Assembly (NCBI GenBank): GCA_965153355.1
Contig: OZ231127.1
Span: 39,494,001 to 39,558,000, forward strand
Direction: 5' to 3'
DNA length: 64,000 nt
From: Flaccisagitta enflata
Taxonomy: Eukaryota > Chaetognatha > Sagittoidea > Aphragmophora
Shown here: positions 1 through 14,133 of the stretch, piece after piece
How the letters are laid out: each line of letters opens with the position of its first letter
Position numbering within the stretch: position 1 is the first letter of the stretch
Notes under the pieces: generated by a model
The model's input: the letters and a program-made list of their open reading frames with translations, nothing else
Told to the model about the DNA's origin: nothing
The model's database searches: none
Program-made: the position numbers and the translations under genes

Positions 1-390
1 TTTGGGCATATACTTCATTCAGTGAGTGAAAAGGCTAACTTTTCTCCAGCTGTCCGTATATTTATTTCCAAGATAGTACAGACCTAGAAAGAAAGACGGA
101 CTGTCAGACAAACCAAGACGATGTCAGAAACGGAAGATTACAGAGAGAGAGAACCGAAGGAAGGCGATGGGAATGAAAATTGCCGCGCACAAAACATCTT
201 AACGAGCCAAAGACAATTTATTAACGACGTTACGTCATCAATTATGCAAACGCGGACGAAAAAAGAAAGAAAACGAGGGAAAAGCTGTTGAACAGCAACA
301 ATTAAGGCTATCCTCAACACACACTTTGGGTTGCGAGGACCAATATTCAAAGCGTAGAAATTTGCTGACAGTCGAACAGAATGGCGACAA

Positions 391-453
391 CTTTTGTTTT
401 TGTTTTGTTTTGTTTTGTTTTGTTTTGTTTTGTTTTGTTTTGTTTTGTTTTGT
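391..453. repeat. (TTTTG)n microsatellite
   Basis: An uninterrupted pentanucleotide array of roughly a dozen TTTTG units. The rest of 1-937 is unremarkable sequence upstream of the first recognised exon. No promoter could be identified. Confidence 0.95.
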
Positions 454-937
454 TAACTCAGCGTTTCTTATTTCTATGTTCACCATTTACCCACTTATAT
501 ACATGTACACCTTGTGAATGGAGTTTTAATTCAATGTAATTTTGACTGATCTCGCTTTTATTCATTCCATGTAAATCGTGCACGTGCGAATATTCAAGTA
601 GGAGTGCGTGAAAGTGAGAGCATGTGCCAGACTGCCAACAAAAGTGTGCGCACGCGGATTGGCTACATATGCAATCTCCAAGCTTCCAACCCACACCATT
701 TACATTCTGTGTAATATTCTAACCCTTCCAAAATGGAGAGAAACGAAATAGCCGGAAGCTAAGGAGCAAAAAAGGAGAAAAGTCATAAAAATGGGGTTGG
801 CGTTCCAAAATGGTCGCCAAAATGGTGCCTCCAGAAGTTAGAGCGTCAAAGACGAGATTAGGATGTCAACAAATGATTCCGTAGAGGCGAGAAATGATGA
901 ATGATTCTTTTGTATATTAAAATTTCTCATTGCTAAT

Positions 938-1248
938 CAGTCAGTGGACAAAACACTATAGGTATATATATCATACCATTAACTTCGATCCAACATACTG
1001 CTCAAAAACAAAGTATTGTATGCGACAATCAGTTGCTCAAGTTACAACCGGCTGTAACAAACAAAATGTTGTATGTAACAACGAGTTATTAGATATACAG
1101 CCGACTGTAATGCTACAATTTTGTAATATTACAGCTGGCTGTTATTTCAACGTCTAGTTGTTGCATACAATATTTTGTTTACTATCAGTATGTTGGATCA
1201 AAACTAACAGTATGATATATATACCTATTATGTCTTGTCCGCTGACTG
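938..1248. mobile_element. Fold-back MITE with TAAT target duplication
   Basis: The element is an almost continuous inverted repeat: it starts CAGTCAGTGGACAAAACA and ends with the imperfect reverse complement TGTCTTGTCCGCTGACTG. The arms extend inward through TATATATATCATAC and GATCCAACATACTG toward a central region of TGTAACA motifs. It is flanked by TAAT at 934-937 and 1249-1252. No coding capacity. The superfamily is not assigned. Confidence 0.8.
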
Positions 1249-1578
1249 TAATTCCATTGACTTTTTGACGAGTTGATATATATGCCGAGTTGCTCAATGC
1301 AAAAAACTCACTCTCTCGTTGAAGCAGTCACACGCACCCAGTGAATGAGTATGTGAGTCAGTGAGTAAGTGACTCACTCACTCACTCACTAATTCACTCA
1401 TTTACTCACTCTCGCCCCCTCCCTCGTTGACTACTGAGGAGAAAAGGAAACAATAAGTGACAGCTTCTTCTCTGCCATGCGGGCACTGATGAGGAAAGTA
1501 AGGCAAACGAGACTCGATGAGCTGAAATGTAAAAACACAAGCCAACCATGTCCGTTCCTCTTACAGTTTCTTGGCAAT

Positions 1579-1582
1579 TTGT

Positions 1583-1679
<97 letters not shown>

Positions 1680-1739
1680 CTGTCTCTGTGGCAGTCTCTC
1701 TGTCTATCTCTGTCTGTCTGTCTGTCTGTCTGTGTCTGT

Positions 1740-1811
<72 letters not shown>
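1579..1811. repeat. CT dinucleotide arrays with CTGT interruption
   Basis: Two long (CT)n tracts flank a short CTGT-rich segment near 1680-1742. They continue into a CCAT/CCTCA-rich pyrimidine stretch that reaches the candidate acceptor at 2011. Translating them gives only Ser-Leu repeats. Confidence 0.95.
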
Positions 1812-2011
1812 CCATCCCATCCCCATTCCTTCATCTCTAATGAATCCCTACTATCTTATCATCCAATATTCTCTTCCTTTTCCTGGGCTCTTTTCATCCC
1901 CATCGATATCCTCATCACCACCTTCATCTTTTACTCAATCCTCACCTTCACCCTCACCCTCACCCTCATCCCCATCCTCATCCCCACCCTCATCTTTAAC
2001 CCCATCTTCAG

Positions 2012-4390
<2,379 letters not shown>

Positions 4391-4900
4391 GTGAGAAACG
4401 GGTTTTTTTTCTTTTTTAAGGCACGGACTAGCGCGATTTTGACTAAGGACCCTGTTGTAAGATCTTAGGGGTAGCGACTCTGTAAAAGGCTTCGTCCGTT
4501 TGCCAAAAAATGTAAGAAGGTGCAAGTTTTTAGGTCTGATGGCTCTGTCCATCCGTAGGCAGTGTTTTATCCTATAAAAAAGTTTTGCTTCATTAGTAAA
4601 GCAAAGTCACGATGACATGACTGGATTCGAGTTACATATTGCAGAATATGGCAGAAACTTTAACGTTCATGTTTTCTTGGTTTGTTTTGATTCTTGTGAG
4701 TTGTATTGACTCAATTTTTGATTTCATATTGTTAATCTAGGCAAAATTCCCTTTCATTTGCTAGGTCGCACTCTATACTTTTGAAAAGAATTTAGATTTC
4801 CATTTTGTCAGACAGTAGTGTTACGGGGTGCCATGATCAATAGGATGGGCTCAATTTAGGCATTCGAATAAAAAGCACTTTTCATAATCCATTTGCAAAA
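4391..4900. other. Start of intron 1, no feature seen
   Basis: Single-copy-looking intronic sequence after the exon 1 donor. No open frame or repeat of note. Confidence 0.6.
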
Positions 4901-4904
4901 TCAG

Positions 4905-5235
4905 GGTATAATCTAAATGGATAATTGATTTGGATTTGATCTAGGCACTCCATCATCAATGCTGTAGTTTTATAGAACCGATTGCGACTAGAGATGCAGA
5001 AGCGGAAGCGGAAGCGAAAGCGGGTGGAAGCGGTAGTTTGAGCATGGAAGCGGAAGCGGAAGCGGAAGCGCAATTTTGAAATCAAGTTGAAGCGGAAGCG
5101 GAAGCGAAAACTTTTTTTTATGCCTAATGGAAGCGGAAGCGGAAGCGAAAGGACATAATCAAGCGCTTCCGCTTCCGCTTCCGCTTCCGCTTCCGCTTCC
5201 ACTGCAGATCCTGACAATTTTTTGACAATAATCAT
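4905..5235 (+). mobile_element. GGAAGC-minisatellite element, copy 1
   Basis: A flank reading TTGGATTTGATC, ATCAATGCTGTAGTTTTATA and TTGCGACTAGAGATGCAGAA leads into a hexanucleotide GGAAGC array. At 5164-5201 the array recurs in inverted orientation (CTTCCG). The whole element is repeated in opposite orientation at 8522-8865 with the same flank, so this is a dispersed element rather than a local microsatellite. Translation gives only Ala-Glu or Phe-Arg repeats. Confidence 0.75.
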
Positions 5236-5446
5236 ATCAGTTTTAATAATACTTTTTTTAGTAAAATTTACTTTTTTTTTCTTCTCTTGATGTTATTATT
5301 TCTTTTTTATTACTTTTGTATATTTTTCTTTCATCTGTTTGTCTCTGTTGGTCTATCCTTTTATTCTTCTTTCGCTTTATTTGATTTTTTTCTGTCTGTC
5401 TGTATATCTCTTTCTGTCTGTCTGTCTGTCTGTCTTTTGCTTACTC

Positions 5447-6112
<666 letters not shown>

Positions 6113-6706
6113 TTTATTCACAGTTGATTGGTTAATTGGAAAGGAGCAAGACCAGGCAACCATTTAATCACGAAAATTGTGTCAAAGTTAAAATCATTTC
6201 CACTGAAGCACGACGTCGTGGGGGAAGCGCCTGAGAGCTAAATTATTCCAGTGGCCTGATGTCTAAAAATGATTTTGGCCTGAGTTCTAAAAAAAAAGTT
6301 TAGACGTCAGGCCAATTTGAAACAAAAAGTCATGGCATAGTTTGAAAATCTTAATGCGCCTGACAGCTAAAAAGTAAGCGCCTGATGTCTAAAAAAGAGG
6401 AAGGCATTGAAAAGTATTTATGAAAAACAGATATAAGAAACTGATATGAGAAACAGAGATAGATAGATTGATAAACCAAAGGAACAACAGACAAACAGTA
6501 GTCCGCAATAAAGACACATTAGAAATTAGAAAAGGCAGTACATGGTGGAGTATGAACAAGCAATAGTAAAGTCTTTTTGCAAATAGTATGTATAACTAGA
6601 AATTGTTTATTGATATCTTTGAGAACTCTTATGCACCTGCCATTAAAACAAACCCACCTAGAAGGTATATTACTAATTACTGTCCTTTAAAAGATTTTAT
6701 ATTTTC

Positions 6707-6972
6707 AGTTGCATGCACGCAACTCTATGACCCGCTCTGTCTGTCTTTTTGTTTGTCTGTCTGTCTGCCTGTTGGTCCATCATGCTTAGCTTTTTTTGTT
6801 TTTTTTTATATCATTTTATGCAATTGAAAGTCATTGTAAGTCATTTCAGGTCATGATAAGTCATTTTGGTCTCTTTAAGTCTAAGTCTCTTAGTCTTATA
6901 GTGATCTAATCATTTAGTCTTTTGGTCTTTTGGTCTTAACAACTGCACCCAACCATAAGGTGTTGGTCTTGT
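6707..6972 (+). repeat. Hairpin repeat, class A
   Basis: It starts with the hairpin AGTTGCATGCACGCAACT, continues with CTGT/GTCT runs, and ends GGTGTTGGTCTTGTT. The far-end matching arm is degraded. It lies head-to-tail with the next copy. Confidence 0.7.
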
Positions 6973-6976
6973 TTTT

Positions 6977-7160
6977 AGTCGCATGTACGCGACTCTACAA
7001 CCCGCTCAGTTTGTCAGTTGGTTGGTCTGTCACACTTTGATTTTTTAGCTTTTACGAGCCGTTTTTGGGTAACTGCTCCTACCCAACTACTCAGTTGGTC
7101 TTTCTCATCACTGCCTTTGCCCACCAGCACGCGACTTAGGTTGTTGTATATTTAGCCTTA
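6977..7160 (+). repeat. Hairpin repeat, class A
   Basis: Hairpin AGTCGCATGTACGCGACT, then CTACAACCCGCTC and GTCAGTTGGTTGG. Near the 3' end comes AGCACGCGACTTAGG, the inverted arm, and then a degraded TATTTAGCCTTA end. Confidence 0.8.
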
Positions 7161-7570
7161 TTTGAATTTGAAAAAAAGGTGATTCACTATAACGCATGTA
7201 TTTGCATGGTCCCTTGAAATAAGGTCTAGGAGCACAACTGTAATGTGTATTTAAAGAAAAATATCATCATATAAATCATTTGTGAAGGGATGAGACTTGA
7301 TTTGTGTATTGTTTCAAATGGGGCTTAAAGCCTTTTTTGTTCCCTTTTATCATTCTCTACTTCCCTCCTTTTGTAGAACTCAGGCCAATCATTGAGAGAA
7401 ATTTTAGAAGTTAGACCACTTTTTCTGATTCTTTTTAGAATTAAATTGCTTCAAAATTGGCTGCAGAGCTAAAAAAATATTTTGTTGGGCCAATCTGTCA
7501 TGGAAAAATTTTAGCTGTTGGGCGCTTTAGCTGTGGGGAGATACACCCCGACGTCGTGCTTAAGTGGAAT

Positions 7571-8104
7571 GAAGAAGAACTGGTGCTCTTAGCAATTCGA
7601 GCTTCAGTGGAATTGAAAATAACTGATTTTGTCATTGTAGCAAAGAGAGTCAAAGTAATCTTCCTTTACTTTTATCTGAAGAAATCATCTTCTTTCTTTT
7701 TACCTCTTACTTTTTCTCTTTCCCTAAGTAGACTTAGTAAGTAAAGAGAATCCTAATATCAAAAGCAAAATATCGTTTTACATCTACTAAGTTTTTATCA
7801 CAAAAAAAATCTATGTGGGAAAACTCATTTTCTTTCATAAAGACATGAATTCACGTGATAGGAAAACAATTTTTCTCATGAAAAAAACTTTAAAAAAATA
7901 AAAAAATTCATGTGATGTTTTCCAAAAATAACAATTAATGACTAAAAGAAAGACCTATCTTTATTTGAATAAGAGACATAAAAATAATTTCTAATTGCAT
8001 TGAAATGAATTGTAGCAACCAATCAAAGAAAAACTGGATGGACTTTTTGTTTCATTGCAATTTAAAAAGAGGTCAAGAGTCAATCCACTGAAGCACGAAT
8101 AACA
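7571..8104. other. AT-rich intronic sequence, no feature seen
   Basis: No repeat or gene recognised apart from A-rich stretches. Confidence 0.6.
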
Positions 8105-8140
8105 ATTCCACTGAAGCACGAAGTCGTGCTTCAGTGGAAT
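8105..8140. repeat. Near-perfect 36-bp palindrome
   Basis: Arms ATTCCACTGAAGCACGA and TCGTGCTTCAGTGGAAT flank two bases. The arm equals the terminal repeat of the element at 6198-7570. This is probably a collapsed end-to-end remnant. Confidence 0.9.
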
Positions 8141-8521
8141 GGGGCCTTACTGGCCTCATTTCCAGCTCAAAGTTCGTGATTCAGTGACTAGCTCAGCAAG
8201 ACTTATATACCTTAAGACCTGATTTCATAAATTTTTGAAAAACAAAAGCAAATAGATGATCCAATGATGTCATAAATGAATATACAAATTTAAGAAAAAA
8301 AGGTATAGAATAGATAAATAAATGAATAAATATATAAATGAATAAATAAATAAATAAATGAATAAATAAAGACAAAATAATTGTTTAAACTCATTGTTAT
8401 AACTAGTAATAACAAAATGATTATACTAATATCTATGTCATTAATATATTTTCTATTATCTTTTATATTTCCTCATTTTATCCCCTCTCTTTTTTTAATA
8501 TGAAAAAACATTTTACATAAC

Positions 8522-8865
8522 TTAAATAAATGTTATAGTGAAATACTCAACAATGTGGAAGCGGAAGCGGAAGCGGAAGCGGAAGCGGAAGCAGAAGCGG
8601 AAGCTATGCCTTCTAAAAGGGTGGAAGCAGAAGCAGAAGCGGAAGCTATGCTTTTTGAAATGGTGGAAGCGGAAGCGGAAGTGGAAGCTGTCAATTTCCA
8701 AATATGCCTTTTGGAAGCGGAAGCGGAAGCGGTCCAAAAATCTACCGCTTCTGCATCTCTAATTGCGACAGTTATGAGAGAAATTTTTTCCATAGCCAAT
8801 CTATACAACTACAGCATAAATGATGGAATGCCTTGATCAAATCCAAATCATTTCTAGTTGCGTGC
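8522..8865 (-). mobile_element. GGAAGC-minisatellite element, copy 2 (inverted)
   Basis: The GGAAGC array (8555-8737) and the flank CTGCATCTCTAATTGCGAC, ACTACAGCATAAATGATGGA, GATCAAATCCAAATCA are the reverse complement of the copy at 4905-5235. Internal spacers such as TATGCCTTCTAAAAGG punctuate the array. Confidence 0.75.
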
Positions 8866-9550
8866 GCTACACCAATTGCATCCCGGGACTTGGCTGAATC
8901 GCTCTTATGTGCCCCCTTCATCATGTGACACTCGCAATTTTATTACAAACAAGCCAATGCTCAGCTTTCTAGCTTGATGGGAACCTTTTTAGGGCCCGCT
9001 TAGAGTTTACATTTAAATACATGGAAAAAAATTCCCCTTAAGAATCCCCTTAAGAAAGTCCTTTTATTCTCTTTGTTAATTTCAAATTGAGCCTAAAAAA
9101 GGTTCCCATCAAGCTAGAAAGCTGCGCATTGGCTTGTTTGAAATAAGATTGTGATTGTCACATTATGAAGGGGCACATAGGAGCGATTCAGCAAAGTCCC
9201 GGGTAGTTTGGCGATCTGGCTATGAGATAACGGTTCAATTAGGTTCAATTAATTAATTAGTAATCGCGAATATAGGTTCGGTTCGGATACTGCTATAACC
9301 AACTTTCCAATGCGGTTATTATCGATTTTTTTTCTTCACAAACTGACATTTTTTTTGCATGATGTAAAATTGTTGATCATCCAAGAATAGCGATAATGTT
9401 TGAAGGAAAAAAAATGATGCATTCTTTTAGTTTTAGTTTCTCATTTATATTTAATTCATTTCTGCGTATAATCTTTTTTTCATATATTCTTTTTTTTTTC
9501 TTTCTTTAAAGAATAAGAAAATAATCACTAAATATGATGGATGCATATGT

Positions 9551-9593
<43 letters not shown>

Positions 9594-10090
9594 CAGAAAC
9601 ATACAGACAGACGGAGATATACAGACAGATCGAGACAGATAGACACACAGACAGATAGACAGACAGATAGAATGATGAATAGATCGACATAGAGAAAAGC
9701 AAAGTTCACAGGCGACTTTCTGGTAGGAGGAGGAAGAGGAGGAAGTGGAAGAGGAAGAGGAAGAGAAGGGTCAGTAGCTATAACCAATCGTAACCGCATC
9801 AATGAGTAGCAATCGATAATCCGGGTAACAGCTATTCACTAATCGACCAAAGGATAATATAGGGTACTCGCCGATGATTAGTCCCGGGATGCAATTGGCG
9901 TAGCATGCACACGACTAAACACCCCGCTTTGTCCATCTGTCCGTCCGTTGGTCGGTCGGTCTGTCCGTCACACTTTTATTTTTTTTTCAGTCTTATTTCT
10001 TAATGTCATTTTAAGTGATTTAAGAGTATACTAAGTCATTCTAAGTCAATCTGTAAGTCTCGCACGCGACATATAGATGTTGGCCTTGTT
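8856..10090 (+). repeat. Hairpin repeat, class A, interrupted by a fold-back element
   Basis: The left hairpin arm AGTTGCGTGC is at 8856-8865. The right arm GCACACGACT followed by AAACACCCCGCTTTGTCC is at about 9907. The repeat then runs through GTCC/GGTC runs to CGCACGCGACAT and TTGGCCTTGTT at 10090. The intervening ~1 kb is an inserted inverted-repeat element placed at the hairpin apex. Confidence 0.75.
8871..9897. mobile_element. Fold-back element inserted at a hairpin apex
   Basis: The ends are inverted repeats: CCAATTGCATCCCGGGACT and AGTCCCGGGATGCAATTGG. The left third is itself a long inverted repeat, 8876-8998 with 9090-9208, containing AGCTTTCTAGCTTGATGGGA and its complement. The rest includes a short GA array at 9554-9588. 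No coding capacity. Confidence 0.7.
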
Positions 10091-10880
10091 CAAGTAGAAT
10101 GGGCTTTAATTACACAAGTGGAACTTGAAAAGCGCTTGGAAATTATTCTTATTTCACATTGCGCCCATCCTAATGATCAACCTACCTGTATACAGTCTTA
10201 CCTACAGCGCTCAGGGTTAGCAGTTTCTGATAATCATAGCGTAAATGCTGCGCCATCTGGAAAAAACTTTCATTCCATCCGTTCACATTGAACCGATGCA
10301 CTATGGTCTGGAAGTGGCTCAATCTGAGACAAAACCTAAAGATTGACAATAATGATTATAATAAATACAACAGCAAAGAAAAAATCAAGAAAAATATTTT
10401 TTTTCACTTTTTGGGTTTGTATATGCAAAAATGTCATTTTTAACAATTCAAGATTATTTTGGAATACAAGAAATCTTTAAATCTCCTTAAAAATAAATAG
10501 TGAGATTTGAATATTTCTATTTGGTAACAAAACAATTTTTGAAATGTTTTCTGAATAAGTGCTTGGTTATTACAAAGAAAAATTAAGATATTATATCTTT
10601 ATCAATATTTTATCATTTAGCTTAAGATATCTAAGACACTACTCAAAATATGCAAAGTGAAAGCTGAATTATAAATGATTTCACTAATCCATCGGTAAGT
10701 TTCTTTGACAAAAAATTAAAAGTTTTTTGATGAAGTTTAAGCTTAACAGAAACACAGAATACATACAGAATAAAATACCACTAAGAATCTTTTTTTTAAA
10801 TTTTTACAAGTATCATGAATGATTTGAAATTTAGAAATGCTGAAAACAAATGAAGTCATAATATTTTTTTTTTCATATAC
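10091..10880. other. AT-rich intronic sequence, no feature seen
   Basis: No gene, array or element boundary recognised. Confidence 0.6.
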
Positions 10881-10886
10881 ACAAAA

Positions 10887-11104
10887 AACAAGGCTGGATA
10901 CACGGCTTCTTCAGTCCCGTGTGGGTGGGCAGGGGCAGTATTTGAGTTACTAAAGCATTTGGCAAGGAGCAGTGAGGCCAAAGACCGCAAAAACATAAAA
11001 AAAGTAAAATGGGGACCAACCAACCGATCGACCGACCAACCGACCAACCGACCGACCAACCAACGGACAAAGCGGGGTATAGAGTCGTGTAGCATGCTAC
11101 TAAA
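10887..11104 (-). repeat. Hairpin repeat, class A
   Basis: On the - strand it begins AGTAGCATGCTACACGACT and CCCGCTTTGTCC, contains GGTCGGTTGG runs, and ends CCAGCCTTGTT. The hairpin is partly degraded. Confidence 0.8.
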
Positions 11105-11153
11105 AATAAGAATGATAGAAATAAACTTAAAATTATACTTCTTTAATCTTTTT

Positions 11154-11352
11154 AGTCGCGTGCTACGCGACTCTACACCCCGCTATGTCGGTCCGTCGGT
11201 TGGTTGGTCCGTCGGTTGGTCCCCTTTTTACTTTTTCGGCGTTTTTGAGCTTTTTGAGCATATGGCTCCTGCCCAGATGCCCTAGTGACCTTCTCCAGCA
11301 CTGCTCCTGCCCACCCGCACGTGACTAGGGTAGCTGTGTATCCGGCCTTGTT
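11154..11352 (+). repeat. Hairpin repeat, class A
   Basis: Hairpin AGTCGCGTGCTACGCGACT, CTACACCCCGC, GTCGG runs, GCTCCTGCCC, then the inverted arm GCACGTGACT and GTATCCGGCCTTGTT. Confidence 0.9.
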
Positions 11353-11450
11353 AATATTTTCAAATAGTCTCGATTATATCTGGTTCTCAAGCATGTGCAA
11401 CCCATAGTGCATGTTTGATGTCAAATCACGACTAGTTCCTTTGAAAGAAA

Positions 11451-11668
11451 AACAAGGTCGGATAAACGGCTACTCCAGTTGCGTGTGGGTGGGCAGGGGC
11501 TGTATATGAGGTCACTTGAACATTTGGACAGAAGCAGTGAGGCCAAAGACAGCAAAAAAAAAAACAAAAAAGTAAAGTGTGACAGACGGACCGACAGACG
11601 GACCGACGCATGGACTAACGGATGGATGGACCGACAAAGCGGGATGTAGAGTCGCGTAGCACTCAACT
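11451..11668 (-). repeat. Hairpin repeat, class A
   Basis: On the - strand: hairpin left arm AGTTGAGTGC, then TACGCGACTC, CATCCCGCTTTGTCGG, GTCC runs, and near the end ACACGCAACT, the covarying inverted arm, before TATCCGACCTTGTT. Confidence 0.85.
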
Positions 11669-11739
11669 TAATACATAACAATTGCTTAGGAGAGGCAAGC
11701 AATTTCTCCCCCCCCCCCCACACACACACAATCACAACT

Positions 11740-11858
11740 GTCCATGGGTTAGTCCGTCAGACCTACACCAGTTTTTTTTTTTCGATTCAGGAGATAGATT
11801 ATTGCTGCCCCTGCCCAACCGCCAGCGACTACTTTTTGGCCGTGTATCCGGCCTTGTT
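11740..11858 (+). repeat. Hairpin repeat, class A, 5'-truncated
   Basis: It keeps GTTAGTCCGTCAGACC, GCCCCTGCCCAACCG, CCAGCGACT and GTATCCGGCCTTGTT. A C10 run and CACA tract lie where the hairpin end would be. Confidence 0.7.
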
Positions 11859-12337
11859 TTCTTTGCTTTTTTCATGATTTTTGTTTTGTATATAGATTTG
11901 CGTGCCATGCGACTAAAAATGGAGGTACTGAAAACCGAAATACAGTTAATAATTTTGGCGAGACGAGGGGGACCATATCCATCTGGGCATAATCTAAATC
12001 ATATGATCCTCATGTTCTGGCGGTATGGTTCATGCAAGCGGGAAATTGATGAAATAGGGAAGGAACAGCCCCTCATAAAAAGTTCATTTAAATCATAGAA
12101 ATTAAGGCCGGGTACACAGGGCCAGACGGTGCGCCTGGCCTTATTAATTCTTAGATCTATCCCAAGCTCTGGCAGACCTATTCCAAGCCTACTCCACCTA
12201 GCCACAGACGAATATGATAATGAATGGTTTCCTTCACCTTTCTTGAGCTCTATAAGAATAAACTGGCGACTCGTCAATGACGAGTAACATAAATGATGAA
12301 CAAAATGACTGTGATTTCAAACATTTTCTGCATTTTT

Positions 12338-12810
12338 AGTCGCGGACACGCGACTCGAGAACTTGCTGTGTAGGTTGGTTGGTTGGTCGGTCAGTCGGTC
12401 GGTAACACCACGTCACATTTTTGTTTTATGCAGGGGTGAATATTGTTGAGCGGCTTTTGATTTAATTCCCCCCCCCCTGCCTTCGATTTTCTTCCCCGCG
12501 TCGCGTCGCATTACAAAATGTAAAATTTTCTTCTCCACAAAACAATAAAACAGTATATTGTAGGTTAAAATAGTGTTAAACTGTGTTGTAGTAATCAAAT
12601 TTTACCTTTTGGTACTACCAAAAATGTTAAATCTTCAAAAAATTTCTTTTTTCTTTTTTTCAAGCTTTTGATTATTTTCCCTATCTCCAAACCCTTTGAT
12701 TTTATTCCCCCCCCCCCACGGGGGGGGGGGGGAATGCTCAACTATATACAGGCCTGGTTTTATGCTCCTTCCAAACCCCGTCAGCGACTGGGAGTATATA
12801 TGGCCTTGTT
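12338..12810 (+). repeat. Hairpin repeat, class A, with internal insertion
   Basis: It starts with the hairpin AGTCGCGGACACGCGACT and GGTTGG/GGTCGG runs. The 3' end is CAGCGACTGGGAG and ATGGCCTTGTT. The middle has inverted repeats around TTTGATTT, C-runs, and a C9-ACG-G12 palindrome at 12709-12732, probably another inserted element. A truncated - strand copy follows at about 12825-12870. Confidence 0.7.
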
Positions 12811-12965
12811 TACACTCGAGCGTGACGGACCAACTGACTGACCAACCAACCAACTGACGGACAGAGCAAGTCAAAAGTACAGCTTATCTTTACTAACTCG
12901 CTTCTGAAGTAAATGTACAAAATCAAATCTTTCATGGAGAAAAAGCTCAACGCCATATAGACTGA

Positions 12966-13462
12966 ATGAACAAATGAATGAATGAATGAATGAATGAATG
13001 AATGAATGATATAAGTGTCAGATTCAAACAGTTTTTTCGTTTCATCTCTAAATAAATGAATGAAGGAACAAAATAATGAATGAATTAATGAATTTACATA
13101 TGAATGAATGAATTAATAAATGAATGAATGAAGGAATGATTGAATGAATAAACGAATGAATAAATGAAAATTGTTCTAAGAGTTACAATGCTTTGCATGA
13201 AAACACGCATCTGTTGACAATGATTGAAGGGATAAATTTACTAAAAATTCAACGACTGACAATTGGATTAGTTGAAGAATGAGTAATGGATAAATGAATG
13301 CATGAATGAATGAATGAATGAATGAATGATTGAATGAATGAATTAGAGGAAAGGTATGGATGGTTGAATCAAAATAAGAAAGAAGAATTTAATGAATGAA
13401 TGATTTAATGAATGAATGAATGAATGAATGAATGAATGAATGAGTGAATGAATGAATGAATG
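12966..13462. repeat. (TGAA)n-rich block
   Basis: Several tetranucleotide TGAA arrays (12966-13010, about 13090-13170, 13296-13340, 13390-13462) separated by degenerate copies and short unique stretches. Confidence 0.9.
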
Positions 13463-14133
13463 AAAAATGATTAAAAAAACAGATTGTTGTTGATCAGTGA
13501 GTGTTTCATACAAAATTTCAGCAAGTTAGAGTAGAAAATGTCTGATTTACAGCATTTTCAAAAATGAGAAAAATGACCTAAAATTTTCATCCCAAAAAAA
13601 TCGTGCTCCGGCGCAAGCTGGCGCAGGTAAAACCTTATGTACGTTTGCTAGGTATATGATGTACTTTGAATATGTAATAGCGAGAATGTGTGGAAAACTG
13701 TGCAAAAAGAGAAAATTGTAAATTTCTGAAGCAAAATTTTTTTTGGACGGGTGCAACTTTGAAGAGTCATTGCTGGCTCAATTTTTGAGTCACACCGGAG
13801 ATTTTTTGCATGGAGCTAGTCTAGATACGCACTTGACAAAATGCCAAAGCGCGTTCATGTGACTGAAAATTTTCTGTACTCAATGCTTCAATGAAAAATG
13901 CTGTTTTTTGCACATTTTTTTTACTAGGGCCTGGTAACCATAGTAACGAGGTAAGTTAAGGGTATTGAAAAGCACTTTTAAGCCCTAACAAATAGTTAAA
14001 TTAGAAATTCAGACCATGAACCACCGCGCTGCGGTGGAAAATCATGAAATATTCAAATTGCGATTTGGTAGGTTATTTCTTGCGGGTATTAAGGGCCTAT
14101 TCCATAGTGCGATGATAAGCGTACACACACAAA
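13463..14133. other. Intronic sequence, no feature seen
   Basis: No coding or repeat structure recognised. Confidence 0.55.

Larger units (their letters stand above)
6198..7570. mobile_element. TIR element with nested hairpin repeats
   Basis: The ends are inverted repeats: TTCCACTGAAGCACGACGTC near 6198 and GACGTCGTGCTTAAGTGGAA near 7550-7569. Inside are inverted GCCTGA-type motifs (6240-6400) and two nested hairpin repeats (6707-6972, 6977-7160). A short open frame near its right end is not protein-like. A pure palindromic derivative of the same end lies at 8105-8140. Confidence 0.6.

Noticed and set aside
1477-2011. Open frame upstream of exon 1 encoding Ser-Leu repeats
   Set aside because: It is translation of CT arrays. 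The tract looks like a pyrimidine-rich region before an acceptor, so I did not include it in the coding exon.
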